Shown one piece after another: positions 37,248 to 46,619 of a stretch of 64,000 nucleotides of DNA. The stretch is taken from NCBI RefSeq assembly GCF_019697375.1, contig NZ_JAHCDI010000003.1, positions 434,001 through 498,000 of the forward strand, in the 5' to 3' direction. Below the pieces are notes generated by a model. That model was not told the DNA's origin and did not search any database. It saw only the letters and a program-made list of their open reading frames with translations. The DNA is from Micromonospora tarapacensis (GTDB lineage Bacteria; Actinomycetota; Actinomycetes; Mycobacteriales; Micromonosporaceae). The translations under genes were made by a program, and so were the position numbers. Each line of letters starts with the position of its first letter. The first letter of the stretch is position 1.

Positions 37248-40205
37248 GTGAGTGAAACAGGTCAACCCGGTGCCGCCACCCCGGGAGAGCACGGTGACGG
37301 GACGGGTCAGCACGATGACCTGGCCCGTTCCGGCAACGGGTGGGCTCCGCGGGCGGCCGACTGGTCCTGGGATGCGGATGCTTCTCGGGGCTCCGGCGCC
37401 CCCTGGTCCCGGTCCGAGTCACCCGCAGCCTGGTCCACCGCTTCGTCCCGCCACGGCGATCTGCCCGCCCCGCCCGGCGCGCAGCCGGAGCCCGAGTTGC
37501 CCACCCGGGTCAACGGCAACCACGTGAACGGCAACCACGTCAACGGGACGCCCACCGGCGAGGAGCCGCCGGCCGGCCGGCACGCCCCGGTGAGCGCCCC
37601 ACCCGGCGTACGAGGGCCGGGCCAGGCTCCGGGTGGTGACCGCCTCGTCGTGCCGGCTCCCCGCCCCGTGCCGTCCGGCGAGCAGCCGGTCGCTCCCATG
37701 GTCGGTCTGCCGACCTCCGTGCCCCCGGCGATGCAGGTGCCGCCCGTCGGCACCGCCGCCTCCGGCTTTGAGATGCCGCCCGGCGTGCACGCACCCACCG
37801 CCGAGCGGGCCGCGGACGATCCACCGGCGAGCGGCCGGCCGCACGGATGGGACGGACATTTTCCCCCGGCGCCGAATACCGAGATCCGCCCGGCACCCCC
37901 CGCGACGGACCAGGCTGCCGGGCAGGCGGACCGGCCACCGGCGCCCGGCGCTGACCAGTCCACCGGTTGGCCGGCGGGATCGGGTGGCGGCCAGTTCTCA
38001 AGTTGGCCGGGCGGGTCGGGTGACGACGAGTCCGGAGGTTGGCCGGTGGGGTCAGCTGCCGACCAGTCCGGAGGTTGGCCACCCGCCGAGCGCCCGGCGG
38101 CCGATCCGGGCCGCCCGAGCTGGGCCCGGCCCGGCCCGGCCACTGACTGGGCCCCGTCGTGGGCCCGCGAAGAGGGCGAGCCCGCCGGCCGTGGGTCGCC
38201 GGAGCCGCCGGCCCCGAACTGGGCCAGCGAGCCGAGCCGCCCGTACGAGCCGCCCCGGCCGAAGACCGATCCAGCCGCGGAGCCGCAGACCGATCCAGCC
38301 GCGGAGCAGCGGCCGGTCGAGCCCGACCCCGTGGACCAGCCGGCCTGGGCGGCGGCTCCGGCCAGCGCCCCACCGGCCGACGAACGTCCCTCCTGGTTGC
38401 GTGCCGCGGCCAGCGGGCCGCCCGGCGAGGAACGTCCCTCCTGGGCACGTGGCAGCGGGCAGCCGGCTGAGGAGCGCCCGTCGTGGGCCACCCCCGGTAA
38501 GTGGCGCCCCCGCCGGCGAGGCCCCGCCCTGGGGTGCCCGGGCCGAAGAGGGCCTGCCCTGGGATGCGCGGACCGGCGCCCGGCCGGCCGAGGAGCGCCT
38601 GCCGTGGGCTCTCCGCCCCGCCAGCAGCCCGCCGGCCAGTGCCCCGCCGGTCAGCGCCCCGCCGGTCGGCGGTCGGCCCGCCAGCGGTCCACCGGCCGGC
38701 GCCCCGCCGACGAGCGACCTACCGGTCAGCGCGGCGCCGAGCGTCCCGCCGGGCGGCGCCGCACCGACGAGCGCCCCGCCGGCCCCGCGTGAGACGCCTC
38801 CCGAAGCCGGTTCGCCACCCCGGGCGCTGCCGGAGCGGCCACCGAGGTGCCCGGCTATCGACCGTTCCGGCTCCGGCCGGTCGCCGCTGAGCCGTCGTCC
38901 GCAATGCCTGCGCCGGCTTCCGCCACATCCGGTTCGACCTCGACCCCACCGGCCAGTGACCTGGCGGCCGGTGGGATCTCCGGTGGGCCCGGCCGCCGTG
39001 AACGCATTCCCTCTGCGCCCGTCCCGGTGAGCGCGGCCCCCTACGCGGCACGCCGATCCGCGCCCGATCCGGTCCCGCCGACGGAGCCGGCCGGCGAGTG
39101 GTCGCCGGACAGCACCCCGGCGGTGTTGCCGCAGCGCGTCCCCGCCGAACCGGACGTGCCCGTCGTGCCGGAGCCGCCAGCCGTGGAGCCACCCGCCGAA
39201 ACCCCGGAACTCGCCCGGATCGCCACCCATCTCCGTCGCGACGACGAGCCGGCGCCGTTGCGTGAACGGCCCGAGGGGTTCGACGTCAACGCGATCCTTG
39301 CCGCCGTGCGGGGGGTCGCCGGCGTGCGCGACGCCGCCCTGCGCCGTACCCCTGCCGGCGCACACAGCCTGCGCCTCGACCTCGCCGACGGTGCCGACCC
39401 GGCGGAGGTGAGCCGGCAGGTCGCCCGCCTGCTGCAGGAGCGGATGGGGCTGGCCGCCGCGCCGAGCGGCATGACCGGAGTCCCTGCCGTACCCATGCGG
39501 CGCCGGTCCACCGAGTCCCGGCGCGGCGAGGGCGGTGAGGCCCGCCCGTCCGCGGAGCCCAGACGTCCATCGGCCCGACCCGCCGGCGCCCGGACGGAGG
39601 CCCAGCCGAGCCGGACGGAGGGTGCACCGGAGACCTCGCGACGGCGACGGCAGGCGCCCGTCCCGCACCGGGGCCGGGCCATCGTGGAGGACGCGGGTGC
39701 ACCGGGCAGTCCGGCGACGCTCGGCGCCTCCTACTCCGGCGGGCAGCTCACCACGACCGAGTCGGCACCGTCCCGGCCGCTGGACACGGGCGGAGTGCCG
39801 GGCCCCCGGGTGGTGCTCGACCACGTCCAGGTGAGCACGTTCGGGCTCGATGCCACCGTCGAGGTTCGGCTGCTCGCCGGCGCGCAGAGCGCCGCCGGGT
39901 ACGCCACCGGGCCCGCCGTCGACGGCTACGTGCTGCGGCTCTGCGCGGTGGCGGCCGCGGCGGCGATCGACGAACTGTTGCGCGCCGCCAACACCACGGC
40001 GGAGCGCGGACGCTGCTTCGTGGAGCATGCCGCTGTGGTGCCCTTCGGGAACTGTGAGGTGGCCACCGTCGTCGTGCTGCTGGTCTGCGACGGGTGGGTC
40101 GAGCAGTTGGCCGGTTCCGCGTTGGTGGCCGGCGACCCCCGGCAGGCGGTGGTGCGGGCCACCCTCGCCGCGGTCAATCGTCGGCTGGAGGCGCTGCTGG
40201 CCTGA
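37248..40205 (+). CDS. Large Pro-rich protein with conserved C-terminal domain, frameshifted twice
   Basis: Repair gives roughly 986 codons. The first ~650 residues are disordered Pro/Ala/Gly/Ser with motif repeats such as EERPSWA and VNGNHVNG. A conserved block follows: GFDVNAILAAVRGVAGVRDAAL, then the C-terminal ~130 residues (VVLDHVQVSTFGLDATVEVRL to AAVNRRLEALLA), an alpha/beta domain I cannot name. In the region 38491-38838 the coding frame moves by one. Two C added at 38491-38495 and one G at 38837-38838 keep the EERPSW-like pattern (EAPPWGARAEEGLPWDAR) in frame and give ATEVPGYRPF. GTG 37248 has AAGGAG six bases upstream. It is divergent from TetR. No membrane segment; role unknown. 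Confidence 0.7.
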
Positions 40206-40228
40206 GCGGGTCGGGGCAGACTGGAACG

Positions 40229-41202
40229 GTGAAGCCTGCGACCCTCTGGCCAGATCGCCTGCTGCCCGCCCACTCGGTCCCGCCGCCCTGGCCGGGCCGC
40301 GAGGTCCGCCTCGACGGGGCGGTCACCTACGTCCGGGAAACGCCGGCCACCGGCCCGGCCGCCGAGCCGGCGCTCTACGTGCACGGACTGGGCGGCTCGT
40401 CGCAGAACTGGACCGACCTGGCCGGTCTGCTCGCCGACCGGCTGGACGGCCAGGCGATCGACCTGCCGGGCTTCGGCCGCAGCGAGCCGGGTCGGCGGTA
40501 CACCGTTCCGGTCTTCGCCGAGCGGGTGATCCGCTGGATCGAACACTCGGCTCGGGGGCCGGTGCACCTGTTCGGCAACTCGCTGGGCGGGGCGATCTCG
40601 GTGCGGGTGGCCGCCGTCCGGCCGGACCTGGTCCGGACGCTGACCCTGGTGTCGCCGGCCCTGCCGTTCCTTGACTTCCGCCGGTCGTTGCAGGGCCGGA
40701 TGCTGCCGCTGCTGGCGATCCCCGGGGCGAGCGGCTGGCCGCCTGGCGGCTGGCCCAGGTGGCGCCGGAGGTGATGGCCCAGCAGGTGATGGAGGCGTGC
40801 GTGGCTGACCTCAGCCGGATCTGCGACCAGCGCCGGCGGGAGGCACTGGAGGAGATCCGGATCCGGTACGAGGCGGAGCACTACGCGGCGGCCTACGTCC
40901 GGACGTTCCGTGGGCTGGTCTCCAGCTTCGTGCGGTCGTACCTGCCGGGTTCGGAGTCGTTGTGGCGGTTGGCTCGTACGGTGAGCGCGCCGACGCTGGT
41001 CATCGGGGGCCGGCAGGACCGGCTCGTCGACGTGCGCGTGGCGCCGCAGACCGCCCGGGTGATTCCGGACAGCCGGCTGCTGATGATCGACGGCGTCGGT
41101 CACGTGGCGCAGCTGGAGGTACCCCGCCTGGTCGCCCGGGCCGTGGTGGGGCTGCTCACCGAGACGGGGGAGCCCGCTCGCCGGGCTGACCTGGCAGGAT
41201 GA
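40229..41202 (+). CDS. Alpha/beta hydrolase, frameshifted
   Basis: The fold signatures are YVHGLGGSSQNW (oxyanion loop), DLPGFGRSEPG, nucleophile elbow HLFGNSLGGAIS with Ser, LVIGGRQDRLVD (acid region) and DGVGHVAQLEVPRLV (catalytic His). After LLAIPG at 40724-40727 the frame breaks; one extra G gives GERLAAWRLAQVAPEVMAQQ and a 324-residue protein. The start is GTG 40229, 23 bases after the Pro-rich gene. The stop overlaps the DUF3152 ATG (ATGA), so it is coupled to that gene. Substrate unknown; an ester, epoxide or other small molecule is possible. Confidence 0.85.
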
Positions 41203-42152
41203 CCGGCGTGCGCAGCCCTGGTAGCCGTTCTTGGCCGGCTCGTTCCCTAGGGCGGCATGCCGCCGGGCGGAGGCCGGAACGCGACGCCCCGTCCGTGGAT
41301 TCGGCGGCGACCGCCGAGGTTCGGAAGCGGCCGTGGCCGCGCCGGCCGGGATCGGTCGTCCGGGTTGCCGTGCTGGTGGCGGCGGTCGGTGCCGCCGTCG
41401 CGGTGGTCGCCGGGGGCACCGGCGCTCCGTCGGGCACTGCCGGCGAGCTGGCGCCGGCGGCGTCCCCGCTGGTGGTGACGCCGCCGATCCTGCGGACCCC
41501 GTCGCCGTCGCCGAGCCGGCTGCCTCCGTCGCCCGAGCCGCCGGTTCTGCAGGAGCCGGGGCGGGTGCCGTCGATCGGGCCGGGCCGCTTCGACTACGAC
41601 GACCGGGCCGGGCCGGTGCTGGGTACGGCCGGTGGCATCCAGCGTTACCGGGTCGCGGTGGAGTCCGGATCCGGCGCGGATGCGGGCGAGTTCGCCTTGG
41701 CGGTGCGGGCCGCGTTGACCGGTCCGGGGAGTTGGGTCGACAGCGGGCGGCTCCGGTTGCGGCAGGTGGACGTGGCCTCGCGGTACGACTTCACCGTCTA
41801 CCTGGCCACGGCCGGGACGGCGGGCCGGATGTGTGCCGCCGGAGGCGTCGATATCCGCGTCGGTGGGCGGCCGTACACCTCCTGCCGGGCGTCGGGCAAG
41901 GTGATCGTCAACCTGGACCGCTGGCGGCTGTCGGTGCCGCATTTCGTGACGGCCGGGGTGCCGCTCTCGGTGTACCGGACGTATGTGATCAACCACGAGG
42001 TCGGGCATCAGTTGGGCAACCGGCACGAGCGCTGTCCGGGGCGTGGCGAGCCGGCTCCGGTGATGATGCAGCAGACGCTGTTCCTGAAGGGGTGCGTCGC
42101 GAATCCCTGGCCGTACCTGGACGGCCGGCGTCACGCCGGTCCGCCGCTCTGA
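41199..42152 (+). CDS. DUF3152 protein 1, exported metzincin-like putative zinc protease
   Basis: The product is 317 residues. A cytosolic basic N-terminus leads to a membrane segment near 50-75 (VVRVAVLVAAVGAAVAVVAGG), a Pro/Ser-rich linker, then the DUF3152 domain from about residue 130 (FDYDDRAGPVLG, IQRYRVAVESG, YDFTVYLATAGT, PYTSCRASGKVIVNLDRW). The C-terminal HEVGHQLGNRH fits HExxHxxGxxH, the metzincin zinc motif, and MMQQT follows as a possible Met-turn. Four Cys may form disulfides. The active site should face outside. Rv3207c of M. tuberculosis is the positional counterpart. No peptidase activity is established for the family. Confidence 0.85.
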   Translation: MTGVRSPGSRSWPARSLGRHAAGRRPERDAPSVDSAATAEVRKRPWPRRPGSVVRVAVLVAAVGAAVAVVAGGTGAPSGTAGELAPAASPLVVTPPILRTPSPSPSRLPPSPEPPVLQEPGRVPSIGPGRFDYDDRAGPVLGTAGGIQRYRVAVESGSGADAGEFALAVRAALTGPGSWVDSGRLRLRQVDVASRYDFTVYLATAGTAGRMCAAGGVDIRVGGRPYTSCRASGKVIVNLDRWRLSVPHFVTAGVPLSVYRTYVINHEVGHQLGNRHERCPGRGEPAPVMMQQTLFLKGCVANPWPYLDGRRHAGPPL

Positions 42153-42232
42153 GCGGCCGGAGCGCCGGGGCGGAGCGCCTTCATCGCGCAGGATTGCGCT
42201 GATATGCCTGCAATGGGTGCGACGATGTTTTC

Positions 42233-43036
42233 ATGCCGTCTTCACCCCTTTGTTGCGGCCCTGCGGAGCCGGACCTACCACTGGGGCCCCGGCCCACGGC
42301 CAGCCGGCGGTGCCGGCTCGCCGTGACCCTCGGCATGGTGCTGGCGCTCGCGGCCACCGCCTCGGTGCTGCTGGCCCGGGCCGGCGACCGGGCGGCCGGG
42401 CCGGAGCCGGGCGCTCGCAGCCGCATCGCGTACGGGGCGGGGGCCGACGAGCAGGCCCGGCCCGGCGGGTACCCGAGGGCGGGTGCCGGCAGCTTCGCGG
42501 TGGCCGGTGCGGGCTCTCCCGTGCGGGGCGAGGACGGGCCGGTAGCCCGCTACCGGGTGGCCGTCGAGCAGGACACCGGCCAGGATCCGGCCGCCTTCGC
42601 CGCCGACGTCGACGCCGTGCTGGCGGACCCGCGCAGCTGGATCGGCTCCGGCGAACTGCGCGTGCAGCGGGTCGACGCGGTGACCGCCGACTTCACCGTC
42701 TACCTGGCCACCCCGCTCACTTCCGAGGCGATGTGCGCCGAGGGTGGGCTGAGTACGGAGGGCTACACGTCGTGCCGGCTACCCGGAAAGGTGATCATAA
42801 ATCTGGCCCGCTGGCTGGAGGCGGTGCCGGACTACGGGGCGTCGCTGGAGGTCTACCGGGCGTATGTGATCAACCATGAGGTCGGGCACGAGTTCGGGGA
42901 GGGGCACGAGGCGTGCCCGGCACCCGGGCGTCCGGCGCCGGTCATGCAGCAGCAGACGTACGGGCTGGAGGGCTGTGTGGCGAACGCCTGGCCGATCCTC
43001 GACGGCCACCGCTACGCCGGCGACCTCATCGGCTGA
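42233..43036 (+). CDS. DUF3152 protein 2, tandem paralogue
   Basis: The product is 267 residues. The membrane anchor or signal is LAVTLGMVLALAATASVLLA at ~31-50. The DUF3152 domain has GPVARYRVAVEQDTGQD, TADFTVYLATPLTS, YTSCRLPGKVIINLARW and HEVGHEFGEGH (again HExxHxxGxxH) followed by VMQQQT. It is shorter than its neighbour by its linker and matches it segment by segment, so it arose by duplication. It starts 80 bases after the first copy. Its role is probably related but not identical; the family is usually single-copy at this place in mycobacteria. Confidence 0.85.
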   Translation: MPSSPLCCGPAEPDLPLGPRPTASRRCRLAVTLGMVLALAATASVLLARAGDRAAGPEPGARSRIAYGAGADEQARPGGYPRAGAGSFAVAGAGSPVRGEDGPVARYRVAVEQDTGQDPAAFAADVDAVLADPRSWIGSGELRVQRVDAVTADFTVYLATPLTSEAMCAEGGLSTEGYTSCRLPGKVIINLARWLEAVPDYGASLEVYRAYVINHEVGHEFGEGHEACPAPGRPAPVMQQQTYGLEGCVANAWPILDGHRYAGDLIG

Positions 43037-43170
43037 CGCCGGGCCAGCCCACCCGGCCGGCTATTCCCGCTCCCGCATGGCGGGCGACGTGTCCCTGCTC
43101 ATGGTCGGCGGGTGCCTCGGCGAGCGACAATGGCTCGGTCGTCCGCCACATCGATCCCGGGGAGTCCACC

Positions 43171-44352
43171 GTGTCGCTGCCCCCGCTCGTCGAACCCGCC
43201 GCCGAGCTCACCGTTGACGAGATCCGCCGTTACTCGCGCCACCTGATCATCCCCGATGTCGGGGTCACCGGGCAGAAGCGGCTGAAGAACGCCCGGGTGC
43301 TCTGTGTCGGCGCCGGTGGCCTCGGTTCCCCCGCGCTGATGTACCTGGCCGCCGCCGGGGTAGGCACTCTCGGCATCATCGACTTCGACACCGTCGACGA
43401 GTCAAACCTCCAGCGCCAGATCATTCACGGCGTCTCCGACGTCGGCCGGTCCAAGGCCGAATCCGCCGCGGCGAGCATCCGCGAGATCAACCCGCTGGTC
43501 AACGTCGAGATCCACAACACCGCGCTGGATCGGGACAACGTCCGCGACATCTTCGCCCGGTACGACCTGATCGTCGACGGCACGGACAATTTCGCCACCC
43601 GCTACATGGTCAACGACGCGGCGGTGCTGCTCGGCAAGCCGTACGTCTGGGGGTCGATCTACCGGTTCGACGGCCAGGCCTCGGTGTTCTGGGCCGAGCA
43701 CGGTCCCTGCTACCGCTGCCTCTACCCGGAGCCGCCGCCGCCCGGCATGGTTCCCTCCTGCGCGGAGGGCGGCGTCCTCGGCGTGCTCTGCGCGTCGATC
43801 GGCTCGATCCAGGTCAACGAGGCGATCAAGCTGCTCGCCGGGATCGGTGATCCGTTGGTCGGTCGGTTGATGGTCTACGACGCCCTGGAGATGAGCTACC
43901 GCAAGATCAAGGTGCGCAAGGACCCGAACTGCGTGCTCTGTGGCGAGAACCCGACCCTCACCGACCTGCTGGAGGACTACGAGGACTTCTGCGGCGCGGT
44001 GTCGGTGGAGGCCCAGGAGGCGGTGGTCGACGCGACCATCACCGCGGCCGAGCTGAAGGAGTGGCAGGACGCCGGCAAGGACATCTTCCTCGTCGACGTG
44101 CGGGAGCCGGCCGAGTACGAGATCGTCCGCATCCCCGGCGCGACCCTGATCCCCAAGGGCGAGATCCTCTCCGGCGATGCGCTGGCCAAGTTCCCGCAGG
44201 ACCGGCAGGTCGTGCTGCACTGCAAGTCCGGCGTCCGCTCCGCCGAGGCGCTGGCCGCGCTGAAGGCGGCCGGGTTCCGGGACGCCGTGCACGTGCAGGG
44301 CGGCGTGCTCTCCTGGATCAAGCAGATCGATCCGTCGCTGCCCGCGTACTGA
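43171..44352 (+). CDS. moeZ: Adenylyltransferase/sulfurtransferase MoeZ
   Basis: The product is 393 residues. The ThiF/E1-like domain (~15-250) has nucleotide motif VGAGGLGSPALMYLAAAG, DFDTVDESNLQRQ, DGTDNFATRYMVND and zinc Cys in PCYRC and CVLC. The C-terminal rhodanese domain (~285-393) has FLVDVREPAEYEI and the persulfide loop LHCKSGVRSAEAL with its active Cys. MoeZ adenylates and thiolates the C-terminus of small sulfur carriers (MoaD, ThiS, CysO types), feeding molybdopterin, thiamine and cysteine synthesis. GTG 43171 has GGGGAG seven bases upstream; the upstream open frame is chance. Counterpart: Rv3206c. Confidence 0.96.
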   Translation: MSLPPLVEPAAELTVDEIRRYSRHLIIPDVGVTGQKRLKNARVLCVGAGGLGSPALMYLAAAGVGTLGIIDFDTVDESNLQRQIIHGVSDVGRSKAESAAASIREINPLVNVEIHNTALDRDNVRDIFARYDLIVDGTDNFATRYMVNDAAVLLGKPYVWGSIYRFDGQASVFWAEHGPCYRCLYPEPPPPGMVPSCAEGGVLGVLCASIGSIQVNEAIKLLAGIGDPLVGRLMVYDALEMSYRKIKVRKDPNCVLCGENPTLTDLLEDYEDFCGAVSVEAQEAVVDATITAAELKEWQDAGKDIFLVDVREPAEYEIVRIPGATLIPKGEILSGDALAKFPQDRQVVLHCKSGVRSAEALAALKAAGFRDAVHVQGGVLSWIKQIDPSLPAY

Positions 44353-44479
44353 GATGTGCGGCGGGGCCCCTTCCGGTGCCTCCGGTGGCGGAGGGGGCCC
44401 GCAAACACCCGGCCGTCGGCCGGTCCCACCTGCCCGTCCTACCGAGGCGGGATCGCGTTTCCGCCGGTAGCGTGGCGCC

Positions 44480-45301
44480 GTGGTCGACATCGATGCCGCG
44501 ATCGGGTTCGTGGTGGCGCACGGGGACGCGGTCGAGCGTGCCCGTCTTTCCTGGTTGCGCACGGGTACGCCGCCTCCGCCGGAGGTGGTGGACAGCGCCG
44601 AGGTCGGCCAGACACTTGGCGGCGGCTGGCCGGCGTCCTGGGGCGACGAGGTCGCCTCGGTCGACGCGACCTGTTTCCGTCTCGCCGAACTGGATGACCT
44701 GGGCGCGCTGGGCCGACCCTCCGCCCGCCGCGCGCTGGACTGGCTCGCCACCTCCCAGCAGCGCGACGGTTGCTGGGAGGAGGACCAGGCGCTGGCCGAC
44801 AGCGCCCCCGAGTGGGCCAGGCCGGGCGACCCGGAGGCACGGCTCTTCCTGACCGCCAACGCCGCCTTCTGGCTCACCGTGGCCGGCCTGGACGCCCGGG
44901 CGGCCGGGCCGCTCGACCACCGGGTCGGCGGGGCGTACGCGGGCGTGGTGCAGGCCGCCGGCCAGGCGCTCGCCGCCCGGTTGCGCCCCGACGGCAGTTG
45001 GCCGTCCTTCCTGGCCGCCGGCTGGCTGAGCGCGGCGGTCCTGCACCGGCAGCAGATGTTCTACGAATCGGCGCAGATCAAGGCCGTGCTCGCCGAGCGG
45101 ATCCCGCAGGCGTCACCGGCCGACGCCGCCTGGCTCGCCTCGACGCTGCGTCGCGTCGGCGTCGACGAGCAGGAGTGGACCCTGGTGGCGGCCCGCCGCC
45201 GGCTCACCGAGACGCAGCGCAGTGACGGCGGCTGGAGCAGCGACGACGGCCACCAGTTCGACGTGCACGCCACCCTGGCCGTGATCCGCGCCTTCCGCTG
45301 A
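44480..45301 (+). CDS. Alpha-toroid (prenyltransferase/squalene cyclase-like) protein
   Basis: The product is 273 residues, with repeated helical hairpins and QW-like motifs of the terpenoid-cyclase/prenyltransferase toroid: ALDWLATSQQRDGCWEE, QALAARLRPDGSWPSF and RLTETQRSDGGWSSDDGHQFD. The catalytic DxDD of squalene-hopene cyclases is absent and the protein is far shorter than cyclases, so it is not a cyclase by itself. No signal peptide is seen. It might bind an isoprenoid or act in a complex. It stands alone between moeZ and the convergent proA gene. GTG 44480 is the likely start. Confidence 0.7.
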   Translation: MVDIDAAIGFVVAHGDAVERARLSWLRTGTPPPPEVVDSAEVGQTLGGGWPASWGDEVASVDATCFRLAELDDLGALGRPSARRALDWLATSQQRDGCWEEDQALADSAPEWARPGDPEARLFLTANAAFWLTVAGLDARAAGPLDHRVGGAYAGVVQAAGQALAARLRPDGSWPSFLAAGWLSAAVLHRQQMFYESAQIKAVLAERIPQASPADAAWLASTLRRVGVDEQEWTLVAARRRLTETQRSDGGWSSDDGHQFDVHATLAVIRAFR

Positions 45302-45316
45302 CGGGTCCCGTCCGGG

Positions 45317-46558
45317 TCAGCGGAGGTGGCCGGTGCCGGTGACCACGTACTTGGTGCTGGTCAGCTCGGGTAGTCCCATCGGGCCGCGGGCGTGCAGCTT
45401 CTGGGTGGAGATGCCGATCTCGGCGCCGAAGCCGAACTCACCGCCGTCGGTGAACCGGGTCGAGGCGTTGACCATGACGGCCGCCGCGTCGACCCGGGCC
45501 ACGAACTCCCGGGCGGCCGGCTGCGAGTCGGTGACGATCGCCTCGGTGTGGCCGCTGCCGTACCGCCGGATGTGCGCGACCGCCGCGTCGAGCGAGTCGA
45601 CGACGGCGGCGGAGATGTCCGCGGACAGGTATTCGGTGGCGAAGTCCTCGTCGGTGGCGGCGACCACCGCGTCGGAGTACCGGGCCACCCGCGGGTCGCC
45701 GTGCACGGTCACCCCGGCCTCGGCGAGTGCGGCCAGCGCCGGTGGCAGGAAGGCGTCGGCGACGTCGGCGTGCACCAGCAGCGACTCGGCGGTGTTGCAG
45801 GTGGACAGCCGCTGGGTCTTCGCGTTCAGGGTGATCGCGACGGCCCTGGCGACGTCGGCCGCCGCGTCCACGTAGACGTGGCAGTTGCCCACGCCGGTCT
45901 CGATCACCGGCACGGTCGACTCCTCGACCACCGTCCGGATCAGCGACGCGCCGCCCCGCGGGATCAGCACGTCGACCAGGCCCCGGGCCCGCATCAGCTC
46001 CTTGACCGAGTCGCGCGAGCTGGCGTCCAGCAACTGCACCGAGTCGGCCGGCAGGCCGGCGGCGTCGACCGCGTCGCGCAGCACCGCCACCAGCGCCGCG
46101 TTGGAGTGCGCGGCCGACGAGGAGCCGCGCAGCAGCGCCGCGTTGCCGGCCTTGAGGCAGATGCCGGCGGCGTCCACGGTGACGTTCGGCCGGCCCTCGT
46201 AGACGATGCCGACCACCCCGAACGGCACCCGGATCTGCCGCAGCTCCAGCCCGTTGGGCAGGGTCGAGCCGCGGACCACCTCGCCCACCGGGTCGGGCAG
46301 CGCGGCCATCTGGCGCAGCGCGTCGGCGATCCCGGCCACCCGGCCGGCGTCGAGGGCGAGCCGGTCCAGCACGGCCGCGCTCAGCCCGGCCTCCCGCCCG
46401 GCCGCCAGGTCCGCCTCGTTCGCGCTGAGGATCTCGGGGGTACGCGCCACCAGCGCGTCGGCCATCGTGTGCAGCGCGGTGTCCTTGGCGGTACGCGTCG
46501 TCACGGCCAGCGTCTCCGCCGCCGTGCGTGCCCGGTGGGCCTGCTCGCTCACGCTCAT
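45317..46558 (-). CDS. proA: Gamma-glutamyl phosphate reductase
   Basis: The product is 413 residues, the usual length. Motifs: [29 protein letters not shown], the NADPH-site region [19 protein letters not shown], catalytic Cys in [25 protein letters not shown] and [13 protein letters not shown] near the C-terminus. It reduces glutamyl-5-phosphate to the semialdehyde, step two of proline synthesis. ATG 46558 has GAGGAG seven bases upstream. It follows proB by 61 bases on the same strand; the two act in sequence and are probably cotranscribed. A false 916-residue ORF fuses them because proB is frameshifted. Confidence 0.97.
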   Translation of the reverse strand: MSVSEQAHRARTAAETLAVTTRTAKDTALHTMADALVARTPEILSANEADLAAGREAGLSAAVLDRLALDAGRVAGIADALRQMAALPDPVGEVVRGSTLPNGLELRQIRVPFGVVGIVYEGRPNVTVDAAGICLKAGNAALLRGSSSAAHSNAALVAVLRDAVDAAGLPADSVQLLDASSRDSVKELMRARGLVDVLIPRGGASLIRTVVEESTVPVIETGVGNCHVYVDAAADVARAVAITLNAKTQRLSTCNTAESLLVHADVADAFLPPALAALAEAGVTVHGDPRVARYSDAVVAATDEDFATEYLSADISAAVVDSLDAAVAHIRRYGSGHTEAIVTDSQPAAREFVARVDAAAVMVNASTRFTDGGEFGFGAEIGISTQKLHARGPMGLPELTSTKYVVTGTGHLR

Positions 46559-46619
46559 TCCACACTCCTCAGGTGTCCGTGGCCCCTGCCGCCGCAGGCG
46601 TCGGCACGGAGCCCGTTGC

